From assembly GCA_009760885.1 (NCBI GenBank), contig CM019696.1, positions 46,337,358-46,401,357 of the forward strand: a stretch of DNA of 64,000 bases. Direction: 5' to 3'. The notes beneath the pieces are model-generated. The model worked only from the letters and a program-made list of their open reading frames with translations. It searched no databases and was not told the origin of the DNA. A program made the position numbers and the translations under genes. The DNA is from Achatina immaculata. Taxonomy: Eukaryota; Mollusca; Gastropoda; Stylommatophora; Achatinidae. This document shows, piece after piece, positions 33,269-45,299 of the stretch (position 1 is the first letter of the stretch; each line of letters starts with the position of its first letter).

Positions 33269-34490
33269 TACAGAGCATGGGAGAAGCACACTGGTTCCAG
33301 AACTAGTTTCATATGGGTTCAATACAGAGCATGGGAGAAGCACACTGGTTCCAGAACTAGTTTCATATGGGTTCAATACAGAGCATGGGAGAAGCACACT
33401 GGTTCCAGAACTAGTTTCATATGGGTTCAATACAGAGCATGGGAGAAGCACACTGGTTCCAGAACTAGTTTCATATGGGTTCAATACAGAGCATGGGAGA
33501 AGCACACTGGTTCCAGAACTAGTTTCATATGGGTTCAATACAGAGCATGGGAGAAGCACACTGGTTCCAGAACTAGTTTCATATGGGTTCAATACAGAGC
33601 ATGGGAGAAGCACACTGGTTCCAGAACTAGTTTCATATGGGTTCAATACAGAGCATGGGAGAAGCACACTGGTTCCAGAACTAGTTTCATATGGGTTCAA
33701 TACAGAGCATGGGAGAAGCACACTGGTTCCAGAACTAGTTTCATATGGGTTCAATACAGAGCATGGGAGAAGCACACTGGTTCCAGAACTAGTTTCATAT
33801 GGGTTCAATACAGAGCATGGGAGAAGCACACTGGTTCCAGAACTAGTTTCATATGGGTTCAATACAGAGCATGGGAGAAGCACACTGGTTCCAGAACTAG
33901 TTTCATATGGGTTCAATACAGAGCATGGGAGAAGCACACTGGTTCCAGAACTAGTTTCATATGGGTTCAATACAGAGCATGGGAGAAGCACACTGGTTCC
34001 AGAACTAGTTTCATATGGGTTCAATACAGAGCATGGAGAAGCACACTGGTTCCAGAACTAGTTTCATATGGGTTCAATACAGAGCATGGGAGAAGCACAC
34101 TGGTTCCAGAACTAGTTTCATATGGGTTCAATACAGAGCATGGGAGAAGCACACTGGTTCCAGAACTAGTTTCATATGGGTTCAATACAGAGCATGGAGA
34201 AGCACACTGGTTCCAGAACTAGTTTCATATGGGTTCAATACAGAGCATGGGAGAAGCACACTGGTTCCAGAACTAGTTTCATATGGGTTCAATACAGAGC
34301 ATGGGAGAAGCACACTGGTTCCAGAACTAGTTTCATATGGGTTCAATACAGAGCATGGGAGAAGCACACTGGTTCCAGAACTAGTTTCATATGGGTTCAA
34401 TACAGAGCATGGGAGAAGCACACTGGTTCCAGAACTAGTTTCATATGGGTTCAATACAGAGCATGGGAGAAGCACACTGGTTCCAGAACT
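33269..34490. repeat. 54-bp minisatellite, array 1
   Basis: Nearly 23 copies of a 54-bp unit, GAGCATGGGAGAAGCACACT then GGTTCCAGAACTAGTTTCAT then ATGGGTTCAATACA. Copies are almost perfect; the main variants are 1-bp deletions in the GGG run (about 34032, 34193). The period is a multiple of three without stops in several frames on both strands, so open frames up to 319 codons appear. The uniformity implies recent expansion. Confidence 0.98.
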
Positions 34491-35506
34491 ATTTTTGCTA
34501 CCAGAAGGTTGTGATCACTTCCTATATCTGCTCCTTTCCTTGCTCGCACATCTTGTAGTGACCGTTTCCACTTGTTGTTTATTAGTATGTGGTCGATTTG
34601 GTTTTCTGTGGTTTTATCTGGTGACCTCCAAGTCACCTTATGGATGTTTTTGTGTTGGAAAATTGTCCCTCCAATGGTCATCATGTTTTCTTCACAGAAA
34701 CTGCACAGTCTTTCTCCATTTTCATTTATTTCTCCGATTCCTTCTCTTCCCATGATTCTTCTTCTATCTTCATTTCCTTCACCTACTTTTGCATTGAAGT
34801 CGCCCAAGATGAGTAGCATATCATGCTTGGGTATTGTTTCTACTGTGGCTTGGAGGCTGTTGTAAAAATCTTCTTTTAATTCCTCTTCAGCTGCTTCTGT
34901 TGGTGCATAACAAACTATAATAGACAGCTTCGTGAATCTTGAGTTGAACCGTGCATATAATAATCTCTCATTTATTGGGGTCCATTTCAGCAATGCTCTT
35001 GATGCTTCTTTTGTTATAATCAATGCTACTCCTCCTTCATGAAGATCTTCTTTACCTGACCATATTATTGTATCTTCTGTGTGCTGTGTTGTTAATTTCC
35101 TTCTGCCTTGTCCTGTCCATCTTGCTTCTTGTATTCCTAGTATGTCTAGTTTGTATCTGTGCATTTCCTTGATGGTTTGTGCTAGTTTTCCAGTCTGGTT
35201 TAGTGTTCTTACATTCCAGCTGCCTATTTGCATCTTTTGTTTAGGTTCCAGGAGGTCTGCAGTCGGGCTGGGGACTTCCAGTGGCTGGCTTTCATCCACA
35301 ACCTTCATGGGCTCAGTTTCCTGATACGCATTTCTCCTTCCACCTGCATTTGCTTTTTCCCTTGCTTCTGTTTCTGTAGCAGTCTGATAGTTTTTTACCA
35401 GATAGGGTTGCTGGCCCTATGCTGAACCCTCCTTAGTCGCCTTTTACGATCATGCATGGTAGGGTACAGTGGTCCTATTCTTTGCAGATCCCGGGTACCA
35501 CACGGG
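34491..35506 (-). mobile_element. LINE 5' region with AP endonuclease, truncated at its 3' end
   Basis: On the minus strand this begins with a 5' untranslated stretch (about 35506-35310) and then encodes an apurinic-endonuclease-like domain of a non-LTR retrotransposon, open from 35308. Visible motifs in order: GSWNVRTLNQTGK, LDILGIQEARWTG, HEGGVALI, IIVCYAPTE, LLILGDFNAKVG, and near the end TENQIDHILI and GADIGSDHNLLVAKI, the last two holding the catalytic Asp-His. The reverse transcriptase is absent, because the frame runs straight into the 54-bp array at 34490. Such fragments are often mis-annotated as craniofacial development protein 2-like. It lies between two copies of the flank-plus-array block. 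Confidence 0.92.
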
Positions 35507-35784
35507 GGAAAAAGAAGACATATTCTCGTCTTATTTCAACATGTGCGTTGTCTCCATTATATTTCTCATTATGATCTATGTTAACTGGCTTCTGAGAGAC
35601 TGAACATGAACATGATGCATCAGCAAAATAACCAAACCACAGCGTTGGGTGATGTGTATGCCAGCTAAGGTGTGATAGTTATATATGAAAATTTATCATT
35701 AGGGTTAGATGATTCATGAGAATGGGGCTGATATGTTTGGTGGTTCCAGCCATTCAGGGTCACAGGTGTTTCTTAAATAATGTT
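35507..35784. repeat. Right copy of the duplicated flank (F')
   Basis: Near-identical to 32992-33268. The shared sequence starts at AAAAAGAAGACATATTCTCG in both copies. Confidence 0.95.
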
Positions 35785-37026
35785 ATACAGAGCATGGGAG
35801 AAGCACACTGGTTCCAGAACTAGTTTCATATAGGTTCAATACAGAGCATGGGAGAAGCACACTGGTTCCAGAACTAGTTTCATATGGGTTCAATACAGAG
35901 CATGGGAGAAGCACACTGGTTCCAGAACTAGTTTCATATGGGTTCAATACAGAGCATGGGAGAAGCACACTGGTTCCAGAACTAGTTTCATATGGGTTCA
36001 ATACAGAGCATGGGAGAAGCACACTGGTTCCAGAACTAGTTTCATATGGGTTCAATACAGAGCATGGGAGAAGCACACTGGTTCCAGAACTAGTTTCATA
36101 TGGGTTCAATACAGAGCATGGGAGAAGCACACTGGTTCCAGAACTAGTTTCATATGGGTTCAATACAGAGCATGGGAGAAGCACACTGGTTCCAGAACTA
36201 GTTTCATATGGGTTCAATACAGAGCATGGGAGAAGCACACTGGTTCCAGAACTAGTTTCATATGGGTTCAATACAGAGCATGGGAGAAGCACACTGGTTC
36301 CAGAACTAGTTTCATATGGGTTCATACAGAGCATGGGAGAAGCACACTGGTTCCAGAACTAGTTTCATATGGGTTCAATACAGAGCATGGGAGAAGCACA
36401 CTGGTTCCAGAACTAGTTTCATATGGGTTCAATACAGAGCATGGGAGAAGCACACTGGTTCCAGAACTAGTTTCATATGGGTTCAATACAGAGCATGGGA
36501 GAAGCACACTGGTTCCAGAACTAGTTTCATATGGGTTCAATACAGAGCATGGAGAAGCACACTGGTTCCAGAACTAGTTTCATATGGGTTCAATACAGAG
36601 CATGGGAGAAGCACACTGGTTCCAGAACTAGTTTCATATGGGTTCAATACAGAGCATGGGAGAAGCACACTGGTTCCAGAACTAGTTTCATATGGGTTCA
36701 ATACAGAGCATGGGAAGCACACTGGTTCCAGAACTAGTTTCATATGGGTTCAATACAGAGCATGGGAGAAGCACACTGGTTCCAGAACTAGTTTCATATG
36801 GGTTCAATACAGAGCATGGGAGAAGCACACTGGTTCCAGAACTAGTTTCATATGGGTTCAATACAGAGCATGGGAGAAGCACACTGGTTCCAGAACTAGT
36901 TTCATATGGGTTCAATACAGAGCATGGGAGAAGCACACTGGTTCCAGAACTAGTTTCATATGGGTTCAATACAGAGCATGGGAGAAGCACACTGGTTCCA
37001 GAACTAGTTTCATATAGGTTCAATAC
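35785..37026. repeat. 54-bp minisatellite, array 2
   Basis: About 23 copies of the same unit as array 1. Small indels at 36317, 36550 and 36711. First and last units share a CATATAGG variant, and the array ends at TTCAATACTGGCACC. Confidence 0.98.
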
Positions 37027-37620
37027 TGGCACCTGATCTGCCTTCAGTCAGCCCTCATGAATGTGGGTGCCTGACACTAGTGTTAAGGAATGCATGCACA
37101 AAAGAGATGAAAGTAGAAGCTTTATTTCAAGAACAAGCTGACCTAGTAAAATGAGGTCTCCCAAAATTTCTTTCCTGCTGTCTGTGACTTACTGAGAGAG
37201 AGGGATGGAGTTCTGAACTGACTACCATGCTGCTGGAGGTTCTATTCCTGTTGCTACTGCCCTCCAGTAGATCGGCTGAAATCAAAGAGCTATTCAGTAC
37301 AAAATGTTGAGAAAAAAACTGCCTCAGAAAATGGAGAATATCATCCTGCATCACAATGCACGCTGGATCATACATCTGTCATAACACTCACAATGAATAC
37401 TGGATCACACATCTGTCAGAACACACAACAAAGAAAACAGAACATTATGTGAAACTCAGTTGTAAGAAAATATGAGGCTGTGCTTGAGTTACTGCAAATG
37501 AGATTTTTAAAAAAAAGTACTAGAGCTTTCTGTCACATACAGTACATTATATTAAATTTTGATCACATGACAAATAAAGCTTCTTTTACCCATCACAGAA
37601 CTCTGTGGGGCTGGTAAGTC
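37027..37620. other. No gene seen
   Basis: Unique sequence; the repeated CTGGATCATACATCTGTCAT near 37362-37410 is a two-copy duplication. Nothing else was recognised. Confidence 0.35.
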
Positions 37621-38120
37621 AGTTTCAAGGTCTATCAATTCTTTTGGTGTGGTCGGTTAAGTATTTCTTGGAAATGTTCAGCCTATCTTTGCTTTTGGTC
37701 TTTGCTTGATGTTATTAGTGTGCCAGTTTTGCTAAGGATTGGTTTTTCTTTAGATGTAATAGTACCTGTTAGCCTCCTTTGTATGTTATAAAGTTTTACT
37801 GTCTCCTGTTTTTGCTGCTTTCTCTGCTTCTTTCGCCATATTGTCCATGTATTCTCTTTTATCCCTTCTAGCTGAACTTTTTACTTTATTGTCTAGTTCT
37901 TTGTATGTTGCTTTTGACAAATCTCTTCCAAGATCTGTCTTTACATTCAACATGGCTAATTTGGCTGCTCATCATTCATATATGTATTTCCATGTGTTAT
38001 CTGATATCCATGCTTTTCTACTTGTTGTTTGCAGTCCAGCACTTGTTTTTGCTGGTGTGATTACGGCTGTGCTGTAAGAATGCTATAATTCATCTGTATC
38101 TGTCTCCTCTACCCCACTGA
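37621..38120 (-). mobile_element. LINE fragment, linker between endonuclease and reverse transcriptase
   Basis: On the minus strand, frame-shifted pieces read as a basic linker (KVKSSARRDKRE, YMDNMAKEAEKAA, LYNIQRRLTG, then a FQEILNRP-like motif). This order is typical of the region between the two enzymatic domains of RTE-like elements. Several indels are present. Which local family it belongs to is not clear. Confidence 0.65.
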
Positions 38121-38239
38121 ATGCAGCGAACAGTTTGGTAAGTTCCAGATTAAAATTACTCTTAGCATTTTGATAACTAATTATAACACTGCTACATATT
38201 ATTTACACTAAGTATGCTCTACATTTCTTATTATAATAT

Positions 38240-38519
38240 CTCTCTCTCTGAACCTTAAGTGCCCAGGGCACATGGGGCTTCCGCAAGGGTTTTCCACAAA
38301 TGCCTGTCCTTCGCCTTTTTTTCTGCTCTTGCCCAGGTGAGCCCTCTATTGCTCAACATCCTTTCTGTTGTTCTTCTCCATGTCTCTTTTGGTCTACCCT
38401 CACTTCTGTTCCCCTGTGGTGTCCATTTTAGTGCTATTTTTGGTAGTGAGTTGTCAGTCATTCAGAGCACATGTCCCAACCATCGGCAGCGTCTTTCCTC
38501 AATAATTGTTGTCAGTGTA
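38240..38519 (-). mobile_element. LINE family E, 3' end
   Basis: A 68-codon minus-strand frame (38255-38461) encodes LKWTPQGNRSEGRPKETWRR, then a KKAKDRHLWKTL-like end, and is followed by a GAGA tail. It is bounded by an 11-bp target duplication, TATTATAATAT, at 38229-38239 and 38520-38530. Confidence 0.85.
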
Positions 38520-38530
38520 TATTATAATAT

Positions 38531-41130
38531 AGCAATATATTATTTATCTTTGAAAGTCTTTATAGCAATATATTATTTATCTTTGAAGGCCACAAACTGT
38601 TTATCTTTACACACCCAAATGTTATTTCTATTGATAAGAAAGATTGTGCAATGATTATTTTTTTCTGTAAAAATGATTTAAAAAATATGTTTTAATCAAA
38701 ATGGTTACCCCATTAAAAAATATGCAGCAGATACCAACTGCAATACATCTTTTAACATTATACAATAGAGATCTCATTAAAATGTACAATTTCTGTATAA
38801 AATAATTAAAGTTCTTCTCACTGCATGGTTCAATTAATACTGAATGATTGGATTCATCCTGTGATTATGGTGTTTGAATGTCAGTACACAATTTGACTCA
38901 GTGATTGTCTTGTATTAATTTTCCTTCCATGATTCGACTCAAATATTATGCAGTAGATTCTCAACACTGTGATTTCGTTCAGAGAGTGATTACATTGTAT
39001 AGTCTTATCAACATAGTAGTTTTATCTGTAACAGTATCCCCCCAGCACCTTCTTCATTTTGACCTGTGCGAGGTCTCATAATCATGAAACAGTTTCATGT
39101 GAAATCTTATTAAATCTTCATTCACTGACATCCATGTATGCAGTGCGGCCTAGTGTGTCTCGCCATGCAGGCAGATAATCTCAGTTTAAGTAGGCAACTT
39201 TCCTCCGCCCAGTGTGCCAGGTAACAACTTTTGTTGCAAAGGAAAACTGAAAGGTGACAATAGTGGGACTATAAAACCAACTTTCTTATCATTACCAGCT
39301 CAGGTACTTTCATCCTTATCAATTCTGTCTTCATATGTTGTGGTTGTTCTTATCCATCATCATCATGTGTCATGTCAGATAATTTAGGTCATCATGTTTC
39401 CCATGACCTACAAAGTCTACCTCTGTCTCATCTCTCATTAATTTCACTTAACTATTACATTTTTAAAAATCTTTCTTCTCCATCGCACATTCACAAACCT
39501 TACATGATGTCTACTGAACAAAATCTGTTGATCCCATCTGCAGCAAGTATTAAAACATACATTTGGTTTCAGCTTATGTTTAAGAACAATGATTACACCA
39601 GTGGTCTTCACAAAGACAAAAATGTTCTAGGATTCTGGCCTGTCAAATTATGTAGATGCCATACATTAATCATAATTTATGATAAACAACACATGGTCTC
39701 GTCTAGAAAACAGTTATGTGATTACTGGGTGATGAATACACAAAACAACATATAAGTGCAGGGAAGCATTCCAAAACTTTGTTATATTTTTAATATCTTT
39801 TCTAAAAAAACAACAAAATCAAAGTGCTTAGAAAAAAAAAAAGAGAGCAGCTCAAAAGTTGAATCAGTTTAATAAATATTTGCATAGTAGATAAAGTAAC
39901 ATGTGCTTGTATGATGGATTGCTTTCATATTAAAATATATATTATGCATAACACAAATGTGGTATTCAGTGAGAATGATTGTAAAAAAAAATGGGCATCT
40001 CACCTCGATCATGATTGTATGCTGATAATCTAGAACTGCCAACACCATATGCTTGTTGCACTGATCATGTATAAACAACATCTGTAAAATTTATCAAAGC
40101 AAAAACAGACCAAAATAACAAGTCTAGGGTATACATTTCAGAACTGGCTTATTGCTTTTGTGCTGTATGTATATTTGAAATGCTTGCATTAACCTTACTG
40201 AAATTTAACAAGATTATAAAGTGCACACATTATCACCACATACAAAAAAACTGTGGTCTTTAAAAGATATAACCATCAAAGATTAGGAATAAAAATAAAA
40301 ACAGCTCCATTCTAAAATCAATGTGCAAACAAACAAAATTAGCCCAGCCATGAGAATGAACTAGTCCAACCATCAGAATAAACTAGACCTGCCATGAGGA
40401 TAAACTTGCCCAGCAATAAGAAGAAACTAATTCAGCAGTGATAATAAACGAGAGAATAGCTGTGACACAACAAAGTATAAAAAACACACAGAATGCACCA
40501 AACCAGGCAGCTGGTCAAGAAGAAGAAGATGACTGAGTGATTTATATGATTAAAAAGTTGGGAACAGAAGCTCCAAAGACCAGCGATAACAACACCACCA
40601 TAAAACAATACTGTACATGAAACATATAATGAAGCAACTAAAACCAGCCCCCATTAAGCACTGATTCTTATGAAGTCAGTACAACGTACTTTATCTTGCA
40701 AACTGTTAACATTCCCAAATAAAAATAATTTGTCTCATAGTGAAACAAGTTTCTTCTAGCAGCCTGAGTTTACAAAACCAATCTGAACTTCTTACACCAG
40801 CAATAAGTTCATGGCGTGTGTCAAGTAGGCACAGCTTCAGGATCAGCACATCTTTTACCACAAAACTTCTAATTTTAACTGTTCTTTTCACAATATTTCC
40901 AAGCTTAATGTCCATCCAGCACAATGAGGATGTTCTGTCTCACACACAGAAGATGTGCAGGTAACTCTGTATGCTAGGAGCTGATCTAATAGGTATGAAG
41001 GATAAAAGAAAGTACAAGCCACAGCAGAAAGTCTTTCAGAACAAAGAAATGACACGGTGAAATACAAAGCTGCCATCAAGATAAATTTAGTGCTCATTAC
41101 TTTACATTGACAAAACTTGTCTGTGTAGTT
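38531..41130. other. Large unassigned AT-rich region
   Basis: No recognisable exon or element. A short duplicated phrase, AGCAATATATTATTTATCTTTGAA, lies near 38531-38587. TCATCATCATC lies near 39357. Weak repetition of 'aactag/aaactag' and 'gcca(t)gagaataaact' occurs at 40347-40440. The open frames are short and lack domains. Confidence 0.4.
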
Positions 41131-41149
41131 ACACTCATATTACAGTGCA

Positions 41150-41768
41150 CACCCATATTTTTACATCCTTCCTGCGCCGTTAAACGTCACATAGGGCTCG
41201 TATAGTTGTTTGCCAAGTTTTCTCCACGAGCCTTTCAAACTTCATCAAGGGATGTTATGCCCACTAAACTGGCCTCTCTTAACAATGTCCTCTTTAGAGT
41301 TTCACATGGTCGACCTCTTTTTCTTTGGCCTGTTATGCTCCACTTGATAGCTTGTTTTGGGATTCTCTGACTGCTTCTTCTCATCACATGGCCTACATAC
41401 ATCCATCTTCTTTTCCTGATCACCCATGAGACAGGTTGTTGTTTGTTCATCTGACTAATCTCTGCGTTGTTCTTGAATTCGTTCCACTTTATACCAAATA
41501 TTTTCCTTAGGTATTTGTTTTCAAAAGAGTCTAATTTCTTGTCTATTTCTTTAGTTGATTTCCAGCTTTCGCATCCATAAATGAGGGTGGATATTACATT
41601 TGAATTGAATAATCTTAACTTGGTTTGTGTGCTTATAACTTTTGAATTCCATATGTTCTCAAGATTTTTGAAGGACAATGCTGCTTTTGCAATTCTAACT
41701 TCCTTCCTGGTGTCACCATCCTGGTCTATGTAGCTGTCAAGGTATGCAAATAGGTTTACTTCATCAAC
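41150..41768 (-). mobile_element. LINE family B, 5'-truncated
   Basis: A frame of about 180 codons on the minus strand (ORF ending at 41235) encodes [25 protein letters not shown], the CESWK motif, a DSFENKYLRKIFG region and [18 protein letters not shown]. This is the C-terminal domain beyond the reverse transcriptase. A 19-bp target duplication, ACACTCATATTACAGTGCA, flanks it at 41131-41149 and 42126-42144; the right copy was later split by another LINE. Confidence 0.9.
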
Positions 41769-41780
41769 AACACTCATATT

Positions 41781-42124
41781 CTCTCTCTCTCTCTCTCTGA
41801 ACCTTAAGTGCCCAGGGCACATGGTGCTTCTGCAAGGGTTTTCCACAAATGCCTGTCCTTTGCCTTTTTTTCTGCTCTTGCCCAGGTGAGCCCTCTATTG
41901 CTCAACATCCTTTCTGTTGTTCTTCTCCATGTCTCTTTTGGCCCTTACTTCTGTTCCCCTGTGGTGTCCATCTCAGTACTATTTTTGGTAGTGAGCTGTC
42001 AGTCATTCAGAGCACATGTCCTAACCATCGCCAGCGTCTTTCCTTAATAACTGCTGTCAGTGGCTTCCTCTGCATTTCTGACAACAATATGTTATTTCTT
42101 ATGGTGTTTCTTATGTAGTTCATA
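41781..42124 (-). mobile_element. LINE family E, nested at the LINE B border
   Basis: Closely related to the copy at 38240-38519 but about 65 bp longer at the 5' end, with a CT (GA on minus) tail at 41781-41797. A 12-bp target duplication, AACACTCATATT, lies at 41769-41780 and 42125-42136, within the target duplication of the adjacent LINE B. Confidence 0.9.
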
Positions 42125-42204
42125 AACACTCATATTACAGTGCATTAATTATATCTTCAGATATTTACAAAACAATTTCTTTTTTTTTTTACAAGGAATG
42201 TGTC

Positions 42205-42605
42205 ACAAACTGGAAACAGTAGTTGTGACTGTGTGACAAGGTGTAGAAAAGTTAGTTAACATCATGATCATGTCAAAAGCAATTAACACTACTCTAATGC
42301 CATAAAACTAGAACACATTTTTAACAGTGTGATCATGTCGCAAACTGGAATAAGCAGTTAACATTGAGATCATGTCACAAACTGGACCAAGCCGTTAACA
42401 ATTTGATCATGCTATAAAGTGGAATAAGCAGTTAACACTGTGATTGTCACAAAAATGGAATTTGCAGTTAACACTGTGATCATGTCACAAGCAATTAACA
42501 CCATTCTAATGTCACAAACTGGACCAAGCAGTTAAAACTCAGATTATGTTACAAAGTGGAATAAGCAGATAACATTGTGATCACGTGACAAACTGGAACA
42601 AACAA
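42205..42605. repeat. Degenerate minisatellite, about 37-50 bp
   Basis: Recurrent AGTTAACACTGTGATCATGTCACAAACTGGA with many indels, about nine copies. Confidence 0.8.
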
Positions 42606-42856
42606 CACTGTCATTTAAAAAAAAAAAGAAAATTTTAAAATAATTATGTTTCGAAAAAAATAAATGCCACACAAAACAATTTAAAAGCACATAAATAAAT
42701 GCACATTTTAAAAATCTCAATTTTGGAATATAAAAACATTTTTTTGTGTTTTGCTATCTTCCAACATGAAAGGATATTTTAGATACAAAAATATTTATTA
42801 ACATTAAATACATTTTTCTGATGGAAATTATGTTTTATGTTAAGCTTTACTTTATA
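42606..42856. other. AT-rich, nothing recognised
   Basis: A-rich sequence with low complexity. Confidence 0.35.
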
Positions 42857-43140
42857 ATGGCCTGGCTAGCTAAGTGGTTAGGCGCTCAGTTTACTAATCG
42901 GGTGGTACCGAGCTCAGTCCCAGCAGCTGGATTTTTTTTCCTGGCGCACACCGAAAAAGCCCAGGGGTCTCGGAGCCTCTAAAAATAGGTACTAGAGAAA
43001 TCTGGGAAGGTAAAGCAGCCAGGCATGATACTGACCACATCACACTTTCATGTGCTGAAGGTCATGGAAAATACAGGCCTAACACCTTATCCAAAATATG
43101 GCTTACTGACATGGAAACTGGAATTTTACCTTACTTTACC
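42857..43140 (+). mobile_element. tRNA-derived SINE, family 2, near full length
   Basis: A-box-like TGGCTAGCTAAGTGGTTAGG and B-box-like GGTACCGAGCTCAGTCCC head the element. The body (GGTACTAGAG, AAAGCAGCCAGGCATGATACTG, GTGCTGAAGG, GGCCTAACACC) leads to a TTACCTTACTTTACC tail. The best copy for defining the family, about 285 bp. Confidence 0.87.
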
Positions 43141-44485
43141 TGCATCTCAGCTGTGCAAGTATTACAGGTGAAATGCTGTACACTCAGAGATGTCATCATC
43201 ATATTTTATACACTTCACTAAACATGCACAAGATTCTGGTTAAATGCAAGAAATATTTACCAGGGTCATAACTATTACACAAAGGGACATTTTATCTTTG
43301 TAAATATTTCATTACATCAAAGCCAACAGTCTGCTAGATGCACAAAAGAGTAAATGACACAGCAACATCAAAATATAGAGTGGCAACATTTGTAAAGATA
43401 AAAAAATATTTGCAGAAATATGAGCTTTAATTTTACTTTGTCTTCCATCACTCCCCTTGGGTCTATGTAGCTTAGTGATTTCTACGTCTACGTACAGAGT
43501 AAAGGGTGTTTTGCTCGCTCACTCATTCACTCACTCACCCTGGTAAACCAAAGATTCTTCAACAACCCATGTCCTTCTGTGAGTGATGTCATAGCATCCA
43601 TTTTTTTTCGTATCTGAAGATATGGATGGCTGGTGTTTGAAAAAGGAGATTATTCTGCCTACAAGGCAAGACACACCAGGCTACCCTGCACATGTGGCTC
43701 TCAGTATAAATAAGAAATATGGATATTCAAGCAACATTTAGCCACATGATTAGTTCTTATCAAGTGAAGGCATTTTTTTAAAAATGTAAATAAATTATCA
43801 TCATTTTCAGCAGTTTTTTGATTATCTGGGCAATCACAAATAGAATTTATAATGAAAGGCTATAAACTCATCAAAGGTGTAATAACATCAACAACAGCTC
43901 CTAAAGATGTACATCTGTTCTGTCAGTTCTGGGTATGTCATAATGGAAGCATGATGTTCCTCTTGTTAGTAACTCTCTTTATATTACACAAACATATATA
44001 AACATTTATATATATAATAAACATATGCATAAATGTATGTTAGTAAAGTAGATGGGTCAATGTGGAAAAAAAAAAAAGGGACTTTCTTGGCTTACGTGGA
44101 ATGGCTAACCCAAATGGCAGAAATGAGATTTCTGAGCAGAATCATTGTAAAACAATAAATCTTGTACAAACAACAAAACAATAAAGATACATATCAAAAG
44201 GATTAAACAACAAAGAGAGATTAACAGTGGCAACACAAAAATAAGATTTTTTTTTTTTTTTAAAAGTAAACTCTTGATGGTTGCATTAATGGATGTAGCA
44301 CAGATATTTGGAATTTCAGATCAGCAAGGTAGAAATTTGGTATAGGAATAAACAAACAAGCAACAAAAAAATCATCATGATTAGTATGGCAAATGTGAGA
44401 TCACCATATTCTGCACAAGAAGCTAAAATGCTGGCTGTCTCTGAGACTGCTTGTACATGTAGAGGTCTGGACCATTCACCGAATC
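43141..44485. other. No gene seen
   Basis: AT-rich, with TATA runs near 43995-44020 and several poly-A or poly-T tracts. Nothing was recognised. Confidence 0.38.
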
Positions 44486-44488
44486 AAC

Positions 44489-44566
44489 CCAGAATGAGAA
44501 CACCACATAATCCACCAGAATGAGAACACCACATAATCCACCAGAATGAGAACACCACATAATCCA
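44489..44566. repeat. 26-bp tandem repeat, three copies
   Basis: Three copies of CCAGAATGAGAACACCACAT followed by AATCCA. Confidence 0.93.
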
Positions 44567-44959
44567 CATTGTAAAACTGATAAAACTGCTGACCATGGTC
44601 CAGACCAATGAAGGATTTCTGCATTAATTTTAAATTATTGCTGTGTATTGCCTTCAATAAACAAAAAACATACGATATGATAAAAAATACTGAAAAATAT
44701 GAATCAACAAATGACATTAAATTAAATTAAAGGTGGTATTCCAGAATACTGTTTTCAAAAAAAGACATAGAATGTCTTTAGAAAAAAAGAGACATAATTC
44801 ACAAAATGAAGGAAGCTTAGTGCATATGTTTATCATGCTGCTATCATACCAACATAAAATGTAAGCAACAACTGATTTTCTTAAGCCATAAACAGATTCG
44901 CTGAAAGCAAAAGAAATATTTACAAAAGATAATTTAAACCACATCACTGGGGACAAACA
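44567..44959. other. No gene seen
   Basis: AT-rich unique sequence. Confidence 0.35.
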
Positions 44960-45155
44960 CGCTGTCTCATTTGACAGTCATCAACCCACAGGTGATATGC
45001 TAGCATCAGGGTTGATGAAATATAAAAGACCAAGACCCTGTCCAATCTCTCCATTGGAATCCCTACTAACAGGCCTAGCCTGGCTAATGGGCCTAAGATT
45101 GCCATAGCCCCTATGGTGGTGGGGTCTGCTAAAGAAGTATTGCACACTCCCTGCT
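44960..45155 (+). repeat. Dispersed repeat X, plus copy
   Basis: Shares AGACCCTGTCC, CTAACCTGG/CTAGCCTGG and GGTGGGGTCTGCTAAAGAAG with the reverse complement of 60535-60735. Neither copy shows coding or a clear RNA polymerase III promoter. It may be a SINE body or a short non-autonomous DNA element. Confidence 0.55.
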
Positions 45156-45299
45156 TCTTATTCCACTCATGGACTGAAAAAATGTCCACCATGACCTGTT
45201 CCAAACTGACACAATGCTGTGCCTCCATACCTCATCAGCTGCAAAACATCAGCTCCAAGTTCCAGGAAGAAGAAGAAACCATGTCATTTAGCAATGAGT

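Noticed and set aside
33263..34222. 319-codon open frame and many overlapping ones in the 54-bp arrays
   Set aside because: The unit length is a multiple of three and lacks stops, so several frames on both strands stay open. No start context, domain or non-repeat coding sequence.
34491..35308. Host gene 'craniofacial development protein 2-like'
   Set aside because: The endonuclease motifs and truncated context identify a LINE fragment; that name is a common mis-annotation.
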